A stretch of 64,000 nucleotides of DNA from Bremia lactucae (lineage: Eukaryota; Oomycota; Peronosporomycetes; Peronosporales; Peronosporaceae), in the NCBI RefSeq assembly GCF_004359215.1, contig NC_090624.1, positions 2,311,066-2,375,065 of the forward strand, read 5' to 3'. Positions 22,660-33,664 of this stretch are shown piece by piece. The notes under the pieces are model-generated. The model did no database searches, was not told the DNA's origin, and saw only the letters and a list, made by a program, of their open reading frames with translations. The translations under genes and the position numbers were made by a program. Each line of letters begins with the position of its first letter. Within the stretch, counting starts at the first letter, position 1.

Positions 22660-23458
22660 GTTAACGGGTCCATGAAGTCAGCGAATAGTGCGGAACATTT
22701 GGCTGCGATACTACAGCCGGGGGCGACAGATTATTGTATCTTGAGGCAGACAATTCGTCTACCGTAGCATCATCTCCCCCCGGAACACTACTCGATGCGG
22801 GTGCTTGTAGTGTGTCACCACGTGAATGCGACCCCTCTGCGGAGGTCGACTATAGATGCGATTCTATCGAGACAGCCGACGTAGGAAGAGCGGAACAGTC
22901 GCCTGAACGTCGTCAGGCAACTGACTGAGAGCCATTGAATGATGGGGCCCAATTGGGTAGTCGTGCTAATAGCGTTCGCTAGAGCATGTTTGGTTCAGAC
23001 AATGACGATGATTTCCCATCGCCAGTACCGTCTACCGTGCCGTTGCCCGCAATCATTCCTGTGCGTGGTAATGACGATGGCGTGAGCCATCGTAATAAAT
23101 GTTCTTGTGGTACCCCTGCTTCAGTGGTACCACTCAGGGGAGTGCAGACAACAGGATGTATCGTCTTGCCTCTGAGAAGAAGCCGTGGCTTTTGCCCGAA
23201 CGACTACATAGTAGCTGTATGGAGAGACTAATCCTCAAATTAAATTCCTTATTTATTGCGACAGAGCTACATGGTATTGATCCCAGCGCGGAGAAATTTC
23301 GCGCTGAGGAGGAACTTTATCTGTATGTTATTTTAGAGCATCGACGGTATTATGACATCAATCAGCGAGATAAAAGCTCATTATTGCGTGCCTGGAACGC
23401 ATTCATTCGCAATGTCAAAGACATTGGACGCGAAGCCTGGCTTCAAAACTTAACGTGA
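22660..23458 (+). pseudogene. Accessory ORF of gypsy A, opposite strand to pol
   Basis: Protein-like sequence on the plus strand starts 28 bp inside the LTR with MVNGSMKSANSAEHLAAIL. It changes frame to LEADNSSTVASSPPG... and GSDNDDDFPSPVPS (22734-23080), and in a third frame gives EKKPWLLPERLHSSCMER... to IGREAW (23160-23450). Composition is acidic and Ser/Pro-rich first, then helical. A trailing part (LNCIGC, then EDIYSLSSPW near 23600) aligns with the same-strand region of B' (43240-43450: LSCTGC, EVYSLYEP). No known domain. It is not the element's gag, which lies at the other end on the minus strand. Confidence 0.5.
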
Positions 23459-23669
23459 TTTGCGTTAAGTGTGAATAACGAACTCCGACAGGTGCAAGAT
23501 TTAAACTGCATCGGTTGTCTCGTGAGGCATGATTTCCAAGTTTTACGTGGAGTGATCCCTGTCCGTGTTGTATAGACAATACGGAACGAGTGAAAGAGGA
23601 TATTTATTCGCTTTCTTCGCCCTGGGGAAGGTCTTACATCTCTGTCGAGATGTGCGCTGGGATTGACGC

Positions 23670-25930
23670 TTTGGAACTAATTTTCAAGCGCCAGGGGCGC
23701 GTGTACTCCGATAAATTTTCTGATCCATCTGATATGTCGTGTCATACTGACGGACGAGGCCCTCAACATCAACAACCAGCTAGGACCGAGGCTCCCAGCG
23801 GTCATGCAAAATTTGATAACCGCACCAGCAAGCAAGGTAATTCGTTTGCTGCCCCTTCACATCACGGTAGTTTACGATGCGTTCCACAAGAAAACGTTGA
23901 CCACCGTGGGAATCCACCAATGGTTGTGGTGGAGGAGGAAAACCTATGGTTATTCGCAAGATGCCAACCAACCCGTAGAGCGGTTCAAATTATTAAGGAC
24001 GATTTCAGATATCTTCAGCTCACTGATGCCGTCAAGTACCATGGGATCGCTATTCCGCTGGCTACGTTATGAAAAACTTACTTTACTTTTACTAGTGGTG
24101 TGAAAAATAGATTCTGTTCGTCTAGAGGTCGCGAATATATCATTGCGAATGTAGAATATGGCTAACTGACCTATGTGTTGGATCTAGAGTCGAAGATCGA
24201 CAAAAATGACCACTGCCTCCATGTATTGGAGGAGGGTCTCGATCACGAGCGCGGTAAACGTTACTCGTTGGATTAGCGGTGCATACTCACCGTATCGAAG
24301 GTAGGAAGACCGTTCGAAAAGTGCGTACTCAATGTTGGAGTACGAACGGAAGTATCACGCTCTTCGTGACGAGCTGTCGTTAGCTCATCGCAATTTCGAG
24401 GAACCTCGGGTTCAGCATGAGAATCTCCATACTCAATAAGAGAGTCTTGCTCGTGATCACAAGTATATTTTGGGCATTCTTGATAGAGGTGATCAGATCC
24501 GTCCGCGGAAGAAACCGCGTATTGATGGTACGAGCGAAGCCGACCAACGAAAAACGTAGGATGTGCTCGCATCCTTCGTGGCAATTATATTTTGGACGCA
24601 GTGCTTCTGCAACGCTGTACACGGAATGGCCAATGAACTTGGATAGTAGTTTACTACTATTCACATTAGTGACTACATGCTTAGGTACGTTAACCGTAGA
24701 CAGTAGTACTAGACCAATAATTTTGAATGAAAGAACATTTGCTCTTCCATGTTTGTCTGCGTTCCGTTCCTGCCGGTCCACTGCGTCAGCAATGGAATTA
24801 TATGCGAAACGGACTATTAATTCTCGAGCCTGCAGAAATGTCTCTGCTAATTCATTTGTTTTTACTTTTTCAGTGCGGTTTGTGCGCACTGCCATGAGAT
24901 CTTTCTCTTCTTCAGCGGGGGATTTCTCGCTGGCACTATTTATTATTTAAGAGCTATGTGTCATCATTGTTGCTGAGTTTCTCTCTTTCGATGATGATTG
25001 CTTCGACATCGACATCATTTGCGTCGTTGGTAATTTCGACGAGTGATAAGCATGATCCAGAGCTGGTTTTGCTCGTGCGAGTCCACCCCCCTTAAAAAAG
25101 AGGATCCCTCTAAATTGGGTGGGTATGCGTAGATGGCGTAAGCCATTCACGATGAACGGTGTTTGCGTTAATTACGCATGAACCGAATTTCTGATGGCGA
25201 ATTGGATCATCCGTAAGAACTCGCTTCAATTCGGATACGATTGGACGTAACCTCGAACTATCTTTGCGAGAACGCGATTTGCGCGTTTCGTTTGACCATC
25301 TATCTCCGGATGATCACAACTAGCCGTGTTCCGAGAGATCGGAACAAGGATTGCCAAAACTCCGCATTGAACTGTGGATCTATATCGAGAACCAGTTCAC
25401 GGAGTAAATCATGGAGTCTGAATACCGTGTCGATAAAGACACGAACACAGCCCAGAGCCGTGATTGACTCTGGTATTGAAGCAAGATGTACCATCTTGCT
25501 GAATCAGTCTACAAAAAACAAGGTTTTTAATATTTTTGTGATCATATTTGAGAAATCCGAAGACGAAGTCCATAGATACGTTCTGTCAATATTCTGCCGT
25601 AAGTGGTAGAGGTTGTAGAGGTGCATGGGATAAAGGGATTTTACCCCTTGAGACACCTCGCAAGCACGAATGTACTTGCGCAAATGTACTTGCTCACGAG
25701 CAAATACTGGTGGGGCTAGCGAAAAGTCGCGACTTACATGACAATGATTTGCGCTCACGATATTGGTGCATCGTGACACTCATTTGTGATGCGCAAGCGC
25801 AGATCATTGTGAGTTGGGGCGACGACACGTCGAGTGTCGCCGGTAAAGGCTGTGTAATACGATAAGCCGTTGCGTGTTGCGTATCGATCAGATGACGATA
25901 GATATAAAGCCGGTAAATCTTTAAAAGATT
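23670..25930 (-). pseudogene. Gypsy A integrase and chromodomain
   Basis: Minus-strand fragments of the integrase run from 25930. The NGLRHLRIPTQF block is near 25130, and the C-terminal 'GPY/F' type region is at 24895-24380 (ADKHGRANVL, LVLLSTVNVPKHV, SKLLSKFIG) with MRAHPTFFVGRL at about 24540. A chromodomain follows at 23930-23770 (QRFLVERIVNYRDV... WCGY... DRWEPRS). Multiple frame breaks. The chromodomain of such elements is thought to steer insertion to heterochromatin. Confidence 0.8.
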
Positions 25931-27002
25931 TATCGGATGGATTCATCCGATGATTTATTAAACGCAGAAGGTCTGTTTCTTGTGTGTGGGCTTTTAATGT
26001 CATCAAACAAGGTTAATGACGAGACACTTGAAATGAGTGTTGCAACAGTGGGATTATTTGTACTGTTGGAATGCGCAGCCGGCTTGAAATCGGATCGGCG
26101 TGATAACGCATCAGCGACGATATTAAGTCGTCCTGATTTATATTCCACGAAAATTATACTCTGCGAAGAAGGATGCCACCTCGCCATTCTTTGCAAGAGG
26201 CGTGGGCTATTTACGGCCGTGCGTAATGACGAATGGTCCGTATAAACGATGAACGGTCTATCTCCGAATAGATAGACCCTAAATTTAGCCGGTACATATT
26301 CCATGGCAAGGAGTTCCTTGTCATGCACTAGGTACTTGCGTTCAGCTGGTTGCAGCTGACGCGATTGGCAACAGACGACGCGCCCCGTGCCGTCTGTATC
26401 GTATTGCATTAACGCACAGCCGATTGCGAAATCGCTGGCGTCACAGACCACATAGTGTGGTCTGTCTTGATCTGAATTGGCCAAGATGGGCGATTGCATC
26501 GAGCTTTGCTTAATACCTTCAAAGGAACGCTGACAATCAGCGTTCCATAACGATTTCTCGTCTTTTTGATGAGACTAGAGAGATGAACTGTCATCTCGGC
26601 ATGATTGTGTGAGTACTTGTGCAAGTACGCCGCTAGCGCAAGAAGCTTTCTAAATTTCTTGACATCGACTGGAACTGGCCAGTCGGTAATTGGCTTAATC
26701 TTTTCGGAATTAGGGCTCTTGCCGTGTTTTACGACGATGCACCCAAGAAGTGGTATTTCGCCTTGCAGCGAATATACACTTCTTGAGATATGCGTACAAC
26801 TTATGCTTTCGCATAAGTGCAAGAACCTGTCGAACGTGATTTTATAAACTTCCACGTCCGTCTTTACGTCCATGGCCCGGGTATGGACAAATACATCGCC
26901 GAAATAATTCGGTACGAATTCTCGCCCTGGTCTCAACAGATTCGTTACGCATCTGTTGAGTGCTGCAGGGGCGCTACTAGCCCCTGTGGCATTACTAGCC
27001 AA
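25930..27002 (-). pseudogene. Gypsy A RT-RNase H with YFGD site
   Basis: The RT palm motif reads NYFGDVFVHTRAMD: codon 26898-26900 is GGC (Gly) where the family has Asp, so the YxDD site is lost. The thumb/connection follows (LGCIVVKHGKSPN, LLALAAYLHKYS). The RNase H domain at 26465-26050 keeps VCDASDFAIG, DKELLA and YTDHSSLRTA, the three acidic positions, and ends in VADALSRRSDF. Confidence 0.82.
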
Positions 27003-27332
27003 TCTGAGAGCATCCCACTGGGACTGTTCACTGCTGTGTACGGGGTGTCCCGTTCACGCATATGGATCTAATAAAATCCACCCATCAGATCCATAGACGA
27101 AGAGATGGTACTGTTAGACATTTCATCTAAGATATCGTCTTTTCTAGGTATCGGCGTTTGAGCCGGTACCGTTGCAGCATTCAGTTTATTGAATGCGTGC
27201 ACTATCCGCCACCCTCCTTGGCCTTCCGCACACAGAAGGTCGAAGAGCTATGTGGGGAGGTTGACTCCCTTACATGGCCCGCTTTGAATTGATCGAAAAA
27301 GAATTTATCGATCGAAAGTACTTTTTTACGAG

Positions 27333-28556
27333 TTATTGACCACTGCTTTCTGATAGAGTACTTCGAGCCCGGCTTGAGCTTGATCTCATGTCGAGTGACT
27401 TTACCTTAGGCAACTCGCATGGAACTACTTCAGGGAATACACTCCTGGATTCAATCAAATCTTTGTATATAAGATTTGTCTTAAGTGACTCCCAGGATTG
27501 AGTAGTATCACTCTCAATCCGAGTCTTTACATCTAGGACACTATCGTCCATCGATGAGCTGCTGGGAACCCGTTCATTCTCTGCAAAAATTACTGCTGAC
27601 CGAATATCGGTTACGTTTTCGTCCTCTGTGACGAGTGCGCAGATTTGCTTGATTCTACTACGATGCAGGTCTCTCAAGAACCGTTTGGTTCTAGGGCTGG
27701 TAATTGAATTATCTCCGAAGTTGGATTCGGAGGCGCATACAGATCAAGAGTATAAGCGCCTACTCTTGATCCGTCATTAACCAAGACATTCAATGTCTCG
27801 GTCTCTTCCTGGGATTTATCCACAGGAAGCCGAGGAATTAATCCCTCGGGATGTTGAAGTCTAGTCACTTTAGCATTAGCTATTTGAGGAGCCTCAAGTA
27901 CGAGGGAAATTATTCCCTTAACGTCTACCGACTGTGATTGCGCTATCACCGTTGGGTCCTCTATGGTTGAATCTCTACTCGACCTAGGATCATCGGTGTC
28001 TTTCTTGAAAGTCGCCCGCTAGGCGAACATTCATGTCTCAATCCACCCGACTTATCCGAGTGGTGGACATTTGGCGCTGCCTGTGCATTCGCATAGCCGC
28101 CGGCAGCTGACTCCACAGTGTAATTTGTCATCTCACTGTGATCTTGTGCAGTCGTACTAACGACCGTACCACAAGTGAGGCCATCGCACTCACTTTTAGT
28201 GAATCCACAAGCTTGTGGACGCTCCAAGCGTCCAAATATGGCATCTGATGAGCAAGCGGCAGGCATTTTACGGATCGATGCTGCCAGCTGATTCTTGGCT
28301 CATACTTTCTGAGCCAAGATAAATCTAGGATGACACCAAATTTGTCATCTGAATCCAGTACGATGAAATCATCATCATCCTGTAAACCTTTTAACGTGTA
28401 GTGAAGTCTCACTACGTGTTTCATCACTGTTAGCGATGCGCCTGTCGCTAGACGCACCGTCATCCTTGTTGGAGGGATGTCGCGCTCAACATATTTGCGC
28501 CTAGGACCCTCTAGCGACTGGCGACGGATAAAGTTATACGACGCCCCACAGTCCAT
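27333..28556 (-). pseudogene. Gypsy A protease and linker
   Basis: 28556-28128 is a retropepsin-like domain: MDCGASYNFI at the active site (DCG in place of DSG), then DFIVLDSDDKFGVILDLSWLRKYEPRISW, the 'vilGmpWLxxxxPxIdW' hallmark. 28266-27333 is an acidic, low-complexity linker toward the RT in several frames. Confidence 0.75.
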
Positions 28557-28722
28557 AGGGCTCTATGTGACAAATAATTTGTCATTTTTAAATTAAAAGT
28601 GACGAGGGATATTTCATCGCCAGGTGCAAAGACACGTGATAACTGTGTGTCTGGAGCAACTTTGGCCATAAGGTTTGCAAATTTTCTTGAGGTTGCTGGA
28701 TCAGTAGGGCGCTGCGCCCCTA

Positions 28723-29760
28723 CTAACCCCGATCGTTATTTGGCCGTCCGCCTCGCTGCTGCGATTTCGCAACAACGTCGGACCCGCGACCGTTGCCCTT
28801 TTTGGCATTTGGTTCATAAGAATGTTTACTACCTCTCGGTACTAGGCGTGGGGTATTACACTCAAGAGCGTAGTAACCTAACTTTTGACAGCGGTTGCAT
28901 CTCTGCAATCGCTTATTGTTCAAAAAGCGAGGTCTCTCGCTATCGACGTAAGAGAGGCCCATAGGTTCTGGACCCCGAAGCTCTTGTCGTATAGGAGGAC
29001 GATACAATGACGAACTTGCTTGAGCCTGTCTCAAGCTAAAGTCTTCCTGTTCCGCAACGGATATTGCTTCTTCAAGCGTATCCAGTTCCAAGCGGAACAG
29101 GTGGGTCTTTACGGGACCATCCGTAAGACCTTGCATGAACACCGTAATCAACGTGTGTTCATGGACTGGGTTATTAGTTATACAACTCGCTATGAGTCGT
29201 ATGTGCTGGGCATATGCGTGCACATCACGCTTGCCTTGCTTGAGTTTCAGAAGCTCTGAACGAGCTCTGAACTCAGCCCTTGGTGGTTCAAACGTCTGTT
29301 TGAGTCGGTCTAAAAACCTCTAGCGACCCAAAGACGTATGGGTCGCGCAACTTAAGGCACAATGCCCAAGTTTTGGCACGACCTGCCAGATTTGATTGAG
29401 CGAATGCGATTTGCATTTGCTCGTCGATAATGTGACGTGCCCTTATGGCATCGTCTAATTCGACAAACCATCTTAAAAGGGAGTCTTCTTCGACTCCCCT
29501 ATACTTTGAGATGTCAATTTTATTAAAGTTTCGGAACGACGCGTTTGCGTCATCCTAGATACAGGGGTCTGTACCTGTTGTAATCTCAACAGTTCAGCCT
29601 GTTAAGAGCCTTGCTGATTCAGCAAGGCTACTTTTTCCTTCATCTCGTCAAGTTCATGTTGTATAAACTTGGCGACGGTTGAATGAAGGGCATCTCTGTC
29701 TAAGTTGGACAGTAATGCCAGGATTGCATCGTTTCCTACGGTAGAACTCATTCGTTCGAC
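28723..29760 (-). pseudogene. Gypsy A gag
   Basis: 29223-28723 has capsid tail blocks (ITVFMQGLTDGPVKTHLFR, TLEEAISVAEQEDFSL) and one zinc knuckle, CNRCQKLGYYALEC, whose His is Tyr. Upstream (29760-29230) gag continues in other frames, including a probable start near 29750 (M-S-S-T-V-G). A 23-nt perfect hairpin lies at 29607-29629. Confidence 0.75.
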
Positions 29761-29890
29761 CGCACTCCTTTATATGTCACTTTAATGGAGTAGCTGTCAC
29801 ACGAATCGTGATGCGCATTTCCATTATCATCTGACATGTCCATGTTAGATGATAGAACTGGTCTTTGGACGGACTACAAGGTACCACCAA

Positions 29891-30298
29891 TGTAAAGGTG
29901 CTTTGCCGACTTGCACTGCTTCAGTTCAAGCACGTCACTTCACGTACACTAGTACCTGCAGAGGGAGACTCTCTTTAAAACATTTGCTTTAAAGAGGGTT
30001 AACTGTAAACTGTATTCAATGTAGTTAAGTTCTTCTGTTTTAATCTACTTTCTACTAACTTAATCATATATTAATACAAATAGGGATTAAAGTCGATTCC
30101 ATATCTCACTTTGCGCACGTTTAGTGCTTGCTGAACGGACCGCGGAGCAAGTAGATATAAAGTCCTATATCTACCAATGAACAAGCTTGTCGAATGTTAC
30201 GATATAAAGTAATAATCTAAATATATTAATTACCTTTTCGATAATATATTTACTAACAACCTTTAAGTGTTAATTTAATGTAACGAAACACCGTTACA
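29891..30298 (-). repeat. Gypsy A 5' LTR
   Basis: 408 bp, from TGTAAAGG to CGTTACA. It shares the 'cgacttg.actgcttca', 'cttcacgtacactagta' and 'gaccgcggag' blocks and the final AATTTAATGTAACGAAAC with the copy at 22138-22632. Several deletions shorten it. Confidence 0.85.
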
Positions 30299-30425
30299 AT
30301 CTGCGCCCTCAAATTTCAAGTTCATGTTTTTGCCCACTCAAATCATTACAAAACTAGCGGCTTAATTTGACAATTTTTTTCATTACTTTCGCTTTTTTAG
30401 TCTCTCTCACTCGCTTGCACTTAAA

Positions 30426-31352
30426 ATGCTTCTTCCTAGCGTGTTATGGCTCAGCTGTGCTCTCATTTCCTACAGCGAAGGCGCTCCCATTGATTTTCCC
30501 GATTTAACGAAATTCAAACAGGAGTGTGAGCCATTTAGATGCCGCCCCAAACGCACTCCCGCCCCTGTAAAGTAAGGCATCGATTGCAATCTTAAACAGG
30601 CAGTGGCACCCTCGACCGTAACCTCTTTTAATCACGTTAGGGATTTTGAATTCACGAGTAACGGATGCGGTACATCTGGCATGTCCGTTGCCACGGCTCA
30701 AGAGTACCAGGAATGCTGCGACTGGCATGACGCGGTAGGATTGGTAAAGTCCCTTGTGTACACGCCTCGCTGACGCTACTAATCTTGCAGTGTTATAGCA
30801 CGTGTGGCATGCCAAAAGCCAATTGCGAAAAGCGTTTGCACAAGTGTTTTAAAGCCAAGTGCAGCGCGCTTCAAGACGCGACGAAACAAGAGGAATGCAC
30901 CACAACGGCCAAGATTTTCTACATCAGTGCCAATGTACGAGCTCTCTGTCATGTAGTCTTTCAAAAAAAAAAATCTTAGCAACGTCTGGTAGATGATGGG
31001 GTGTCAAGCGTACCAGGACGCGCAGAAGGAAGCGTGCGAGTGCGTACCAATTGATAAAGCTGCGACAGCGACTCGCGAGCGATTGGAATATTTCTTGGAG
31101 CAGAATAATGCACCGGAAGAAGAGCTACAGGACGACGCTCTTGACGCGCTTCTTGCAAAGTACAAAGGCCAGGAACCTACTTTGTTCTTGCGGTTGTTGA
31201 AGAAATACCCCCACGCCCTGAAGCATGATGCGTTAAAGACGAATTATATGGACACTATTGTTAACGACGTTGACACGTCCGTGAAGAAGAAGATGAAGAA
31301 ACAACGCGCGAAGAAGAAGGAGGTTCCGGTGGACGAGCATGAGGATTTGTAG
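30426..31352 (+). CDS. Secretory phospholipase A2, group XII-like
   Basis: Exons 30426-30566(?), 30600-30734, 30791-30934 and 30993-31352; introns 2 and 3 (56 and 58 bp) are GT-AG and in phase. The signal peptide is about residues 1-19 (LLPSVLWLSCALISYSEG). The core is SNGCGTSGMSV, a Gly-rich calcium loop, followed by the active-site ECCDWHDACY split by intron 2, then a Cys-rich helix (CEKRLHKCFKAKC) and CQAYQDAQKEACEC. This enzyme class cleaves the sn-2 ester of phospholipids using His-Asp and calcium. The tail is basic (KKKMKKQRAKKK) and ends in HEDL, a KDEL-like tetrapeptide. The first junction is doubtful: TAA at 30573-30575 is in frame unless a 33-bp GT-AG intron (30567-30599) is removed, which would be very short. 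Confidence 0.82.
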
Positions 31353-31413
31353 GCTTGAAATTGATGAACATAGGAATAAAAACGACACAAATTTTGCGAA
31401 ATAGGGTGTTTTT

Positions 31414-31882
31414 TTAGTCCATTGGGTCAATTGCGACGTCACTAATGTACTGGGGGCGACAAATGTTAACGCCATATTCTTTAAGACTCGCGGCTAAGTC
31501 TTCCATTGTTAAGACAGGGCGAGACCCTCGGGACGCGTCTCCATCAGGCGATTGCGTAGACGATGGAGCCGCGAGTGATGCTATCGTTGACGTTGACGAT
31601 GTTGCCTGCGAGCGGATACGCTGATATTGCATGGCGTCGTGAGTTACGTCCAGTAAAAGCTTATGGGCCGCAAGCGAAATCGTCCGCGTGCTACAGGCAT
31701 GACAAGACGAATAAAAACGACTCGGCAAGTGTGCGATAGCAATGTAAAGACACGCACATGCGCACATCGTTTGTGACGAAACCAACTCGCTGCAGGTAAA
31801 AATCGATTAATTCGTCAGGAATGGTCGGCGTATATTGTGTCAAGGCTGCTAAAAATGCCTCCAGCTGCGCTGCTTCGGCCAT
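31414..31882 (-). CDS. TAF10: TFIID subunit TAF10
   Basis: Exons 31882-31758 and 31690-31414 on the minus strand, joined by a 67-bp GT-AG intron, give 133 residues. TAF10 is a histone-fold subunit of TFIID, and of SAGA in yeast and animals. Hallmarks are LAALTQYTPTIPDELIDFYLQRVGF, DVRITRTISLAAHKL across the splice, and TMEDLAASLKEYGVNICRPQY at the end. A Ser/Thr/Ala loop (TSSTSTIASLAAPSS) separates the fold halves. The ATG at 31880-31882 is the natural start. It converges with the phospholipase gene, with 61 bp between stop codons. Confidence 0.93.
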
Positions 31883-32041
31883 GACGAAGTAGTCAATTAA
31901 TTTACCAATGACATTGATACCGAAATTTTCGACAATTGATCACATTAAAATTCATTTGTCACTTTTACAATTCGTACATGGTGTGTTGAACATTGACACA
32001 TTGTTTTTTCAACAAGTTTTTTTGTAAAATTTTCAAATTGA

Positions 32042-33295
32042 TTACGGAAATTTCGGATTTCGCTGGACCAAATAGTTGAAAACTGGCATCGTGCGCACTG
32101 CGTCGTCGTCTCCCTCGGTGTGCATCTTGGCGCAACACTTGGTTCGCTGGAGCGCTCGGATTTCATCTTTTGCAATCATCAGTGCGTCACATTGCGTCAC
32201 GTTGTATCGGCATTCGGTGCAAAACGTGCGTTTCTTGTCGAAAACAGTGCGGCGATCCGGCGCCAAGACGCACACGAGCTTCTTCACACTGCAGCTCGAG
32301 CACATTTCACGTTGGCAGATTTTGCACGTCCGTCGCAGCATGGACAACTTGAAACTTCGTGTACAGACACTACATTCTTTCGTGCTTTTGTCGCTCTGCG
32401 AACTCGTCTGTGTTGTTGTCGGCTCGATCGCCATGGGGCCATTCACAGGCAAGCCCGAGTTCTTGCGCATACGCCACACGAGTTTCTTCATTTCCGCACA
32501 ATCGGCGTATTTCGAGACAACATTTAACCACTGCGTTGCTGTGGCGTGTATCGAAAGACTCGTTAAGAGGTCCTTGCTGTCACTCGGGACATCAAAGAAC
32601 CCTCGTGCATAGCACTCGACTGTCTCGCGTGTTTTTTGCCGAAAGAGACAGCACATGGACATATTGGCACGCTCGATGCCAAAGTTTGTAAAGCTTGGAA
32701 CCTGTGCAAACGCCACCGAGTGCGAAATGCTGTAGCCAAGCACTTCGCCGTCGCGATTCCTCCTGTCCATCCCTGTCATATCGAGACACACATAATCCCG
32801 CGAGTCCCGCAGTCGCCACTTGATGCCGACGTGGCGAAAAGGATTCGCTATCGTTGGAAGCACGATGGCTTCGAGCACTTTACTATCAATCACGCCGTCT
32901 TCGAGACACGTGGACGTGAGCTTCATCTGCTCGTCCGTTGCCGCAGCGGCCACAAGCATGACGTCTTCGAGCTTGCATATAATCGTTCCTAGCAAAAGGA
33001 GCGACGGAATGCACGGCTGTGGCGACTTATTCGACGTCGTGAATCGCTCCTTGTAGACGCGAATGCCGTCTTTGCGTCGCAATTCTTTCCATTGTCTGCT
33101 ATCGACGTGGCCGTCAAGCGCGTGGTAACTCGCGATATTATGATTTACTAACGTATTGGCCAATCGTTGTAGCGACACTGCGTCCGACTTGCTCAAATGA
33201 AGCATTCGGGGCATCGATTGATGCAGTGAGCTCTGCGGCTTCATTATTACCGTTTTAATCACAAAGTGACAAAGTTCTTTAAATTTAAAAGGCAT
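32042..33295 (-). CDS. START domain + FYVE-like zinc-finger protein, copy 1
   Basis: 417 residues from ATG 33295; a second ATG at 33244 (MKPQSS) aligns with the start of copy 2 and is an alternative. A START-like lipid-binding domain covers roughly 60-270 (IPSLLLLGTI, LTSTCLEDGVIDSKVLEAI, RDYVCLDMTGM, SISHSVAFAQVP). A FYVE/RING-like finger follows at about 315-385: CSVC, CKIC, MCSSC, TFCTEC, eight Cys in four pairs. The RRTCKICQ segment stands where classical FYVE fingers have R(R/K)HHCR, so PI3P binding is doubtful. Oomycetes have a large family with this pairing. Tandem with copy 2, same strand, 370 bp apart; no intron. Confidence 0.85.
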   Translation of the reverse strand: MPFKFKELCHFVIKTVIMKPQSSLHQSMPRMLHLSKSDAVSLQRLANTLVNHNIASYHALDGHVDSRQWKELRRKDGIRVYKERFTTSNKSPQPCIPSLLLLGTIICKLEDVMLVAAAATDEQMKLTSTCLEDGVIDSKVLEAIVLPTIANPFRHVGIKWRLRDSRDYVCLDMTGMDRRNRDGEVLGYSISHSVAFAQVPSFTNFGIERANMSMCCLFRQKTRETVECYARGFFDVPSDSKDLLTSLSIHATATQWLNVVSKYADCAEMKKLVWRMRKNSGLPVNGPMAIEPTTTQTSSQSDKSTKECSVCTRSFKLSMLRRTCKICQREMCSSCSVKKLVCVLAPDRRTVFDKKRTFCTECRYNVTQCDALMIAKDEIRALQRTKCCAKMHTEGDDDAVRTMPVFNYLVQRNPKFP

Positions 33296-33305
33296 CGGCA
33301 AAAGC

Positions 33306-33326
33306 AATTTTGTTCGAATGAAGCAC
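33306..33326 (-). promoter_or_regulatory. Inr-like element before START-FYVE copy 1
   Basis: The minus strand reads GCTTCATTCGAACAAAATTG, close to the oomycete GCTCATTYBNCAWTTT consensus with one or two deviations. It lies about 12-30 bp before the ATG at 33295 and favours that start. Confidence 0.4.
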
Positions 33327-33664
33327 TTTAGATAAAGTGCGAGCAGGGCTTCACTTCGATCGGACTACCCTGATTTTCAAGGATCAATCGTTTGTTACGA
33401 TGATGAAACCCTTCACAAAGAAGCGGCCAAAACCTGCATGGCCTCATTCCTTAACAGTATCGATTGACTTGCTTCAACGAGCTGGGATGTTCCATAGCGG
33501 GAATCACGTGCGAAAAAAGCCGTTTTCTATTGTTCTACAAGGAGTCGTATTGATAGTGGCACTTCTATAGAAGCCGGGATGATATATTTTGCGGGAAGCT
33601 AAAAAAGCGGGACTCTTTCTTTTAATGTACCTTAATTTATCTAAAAACCTGTTTAAATCGCGGT

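Larger units (their letters stand above)
22138..30298 (-). mobile_element. Gypsy element A (Ty3/gypsy chromovirus type), inactive
   Basis: LTRs at 22138-22632 and 29891-30298 flank minus-strand gag, protease, RT, RNase H, integrase and chromodomain, about 8.2 kb in all. On the minus strand a purine-rich tract ends at 22633 and a TGG-led candidate primer-binding site follows the 5' LTR at 29890. The two LTRs differ in length (495 and 408 bp) and sequence, indicating age, and the outer flanks show no clear target duplication. A further open region on the plus strand lies between chromodomain and left LTR. Short perfect inverted repeats are dense across the interior. Confidence 0.9.

Noticed and set aside
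23590..24072. Long plus-strand ORF (160 codons) in gypsy A as a complete accessory gene
   Set aside because: Its second half overlaps the minus-strand chromodomain, which is the real coding strand there; only the left part near 23600 aligns with B'.
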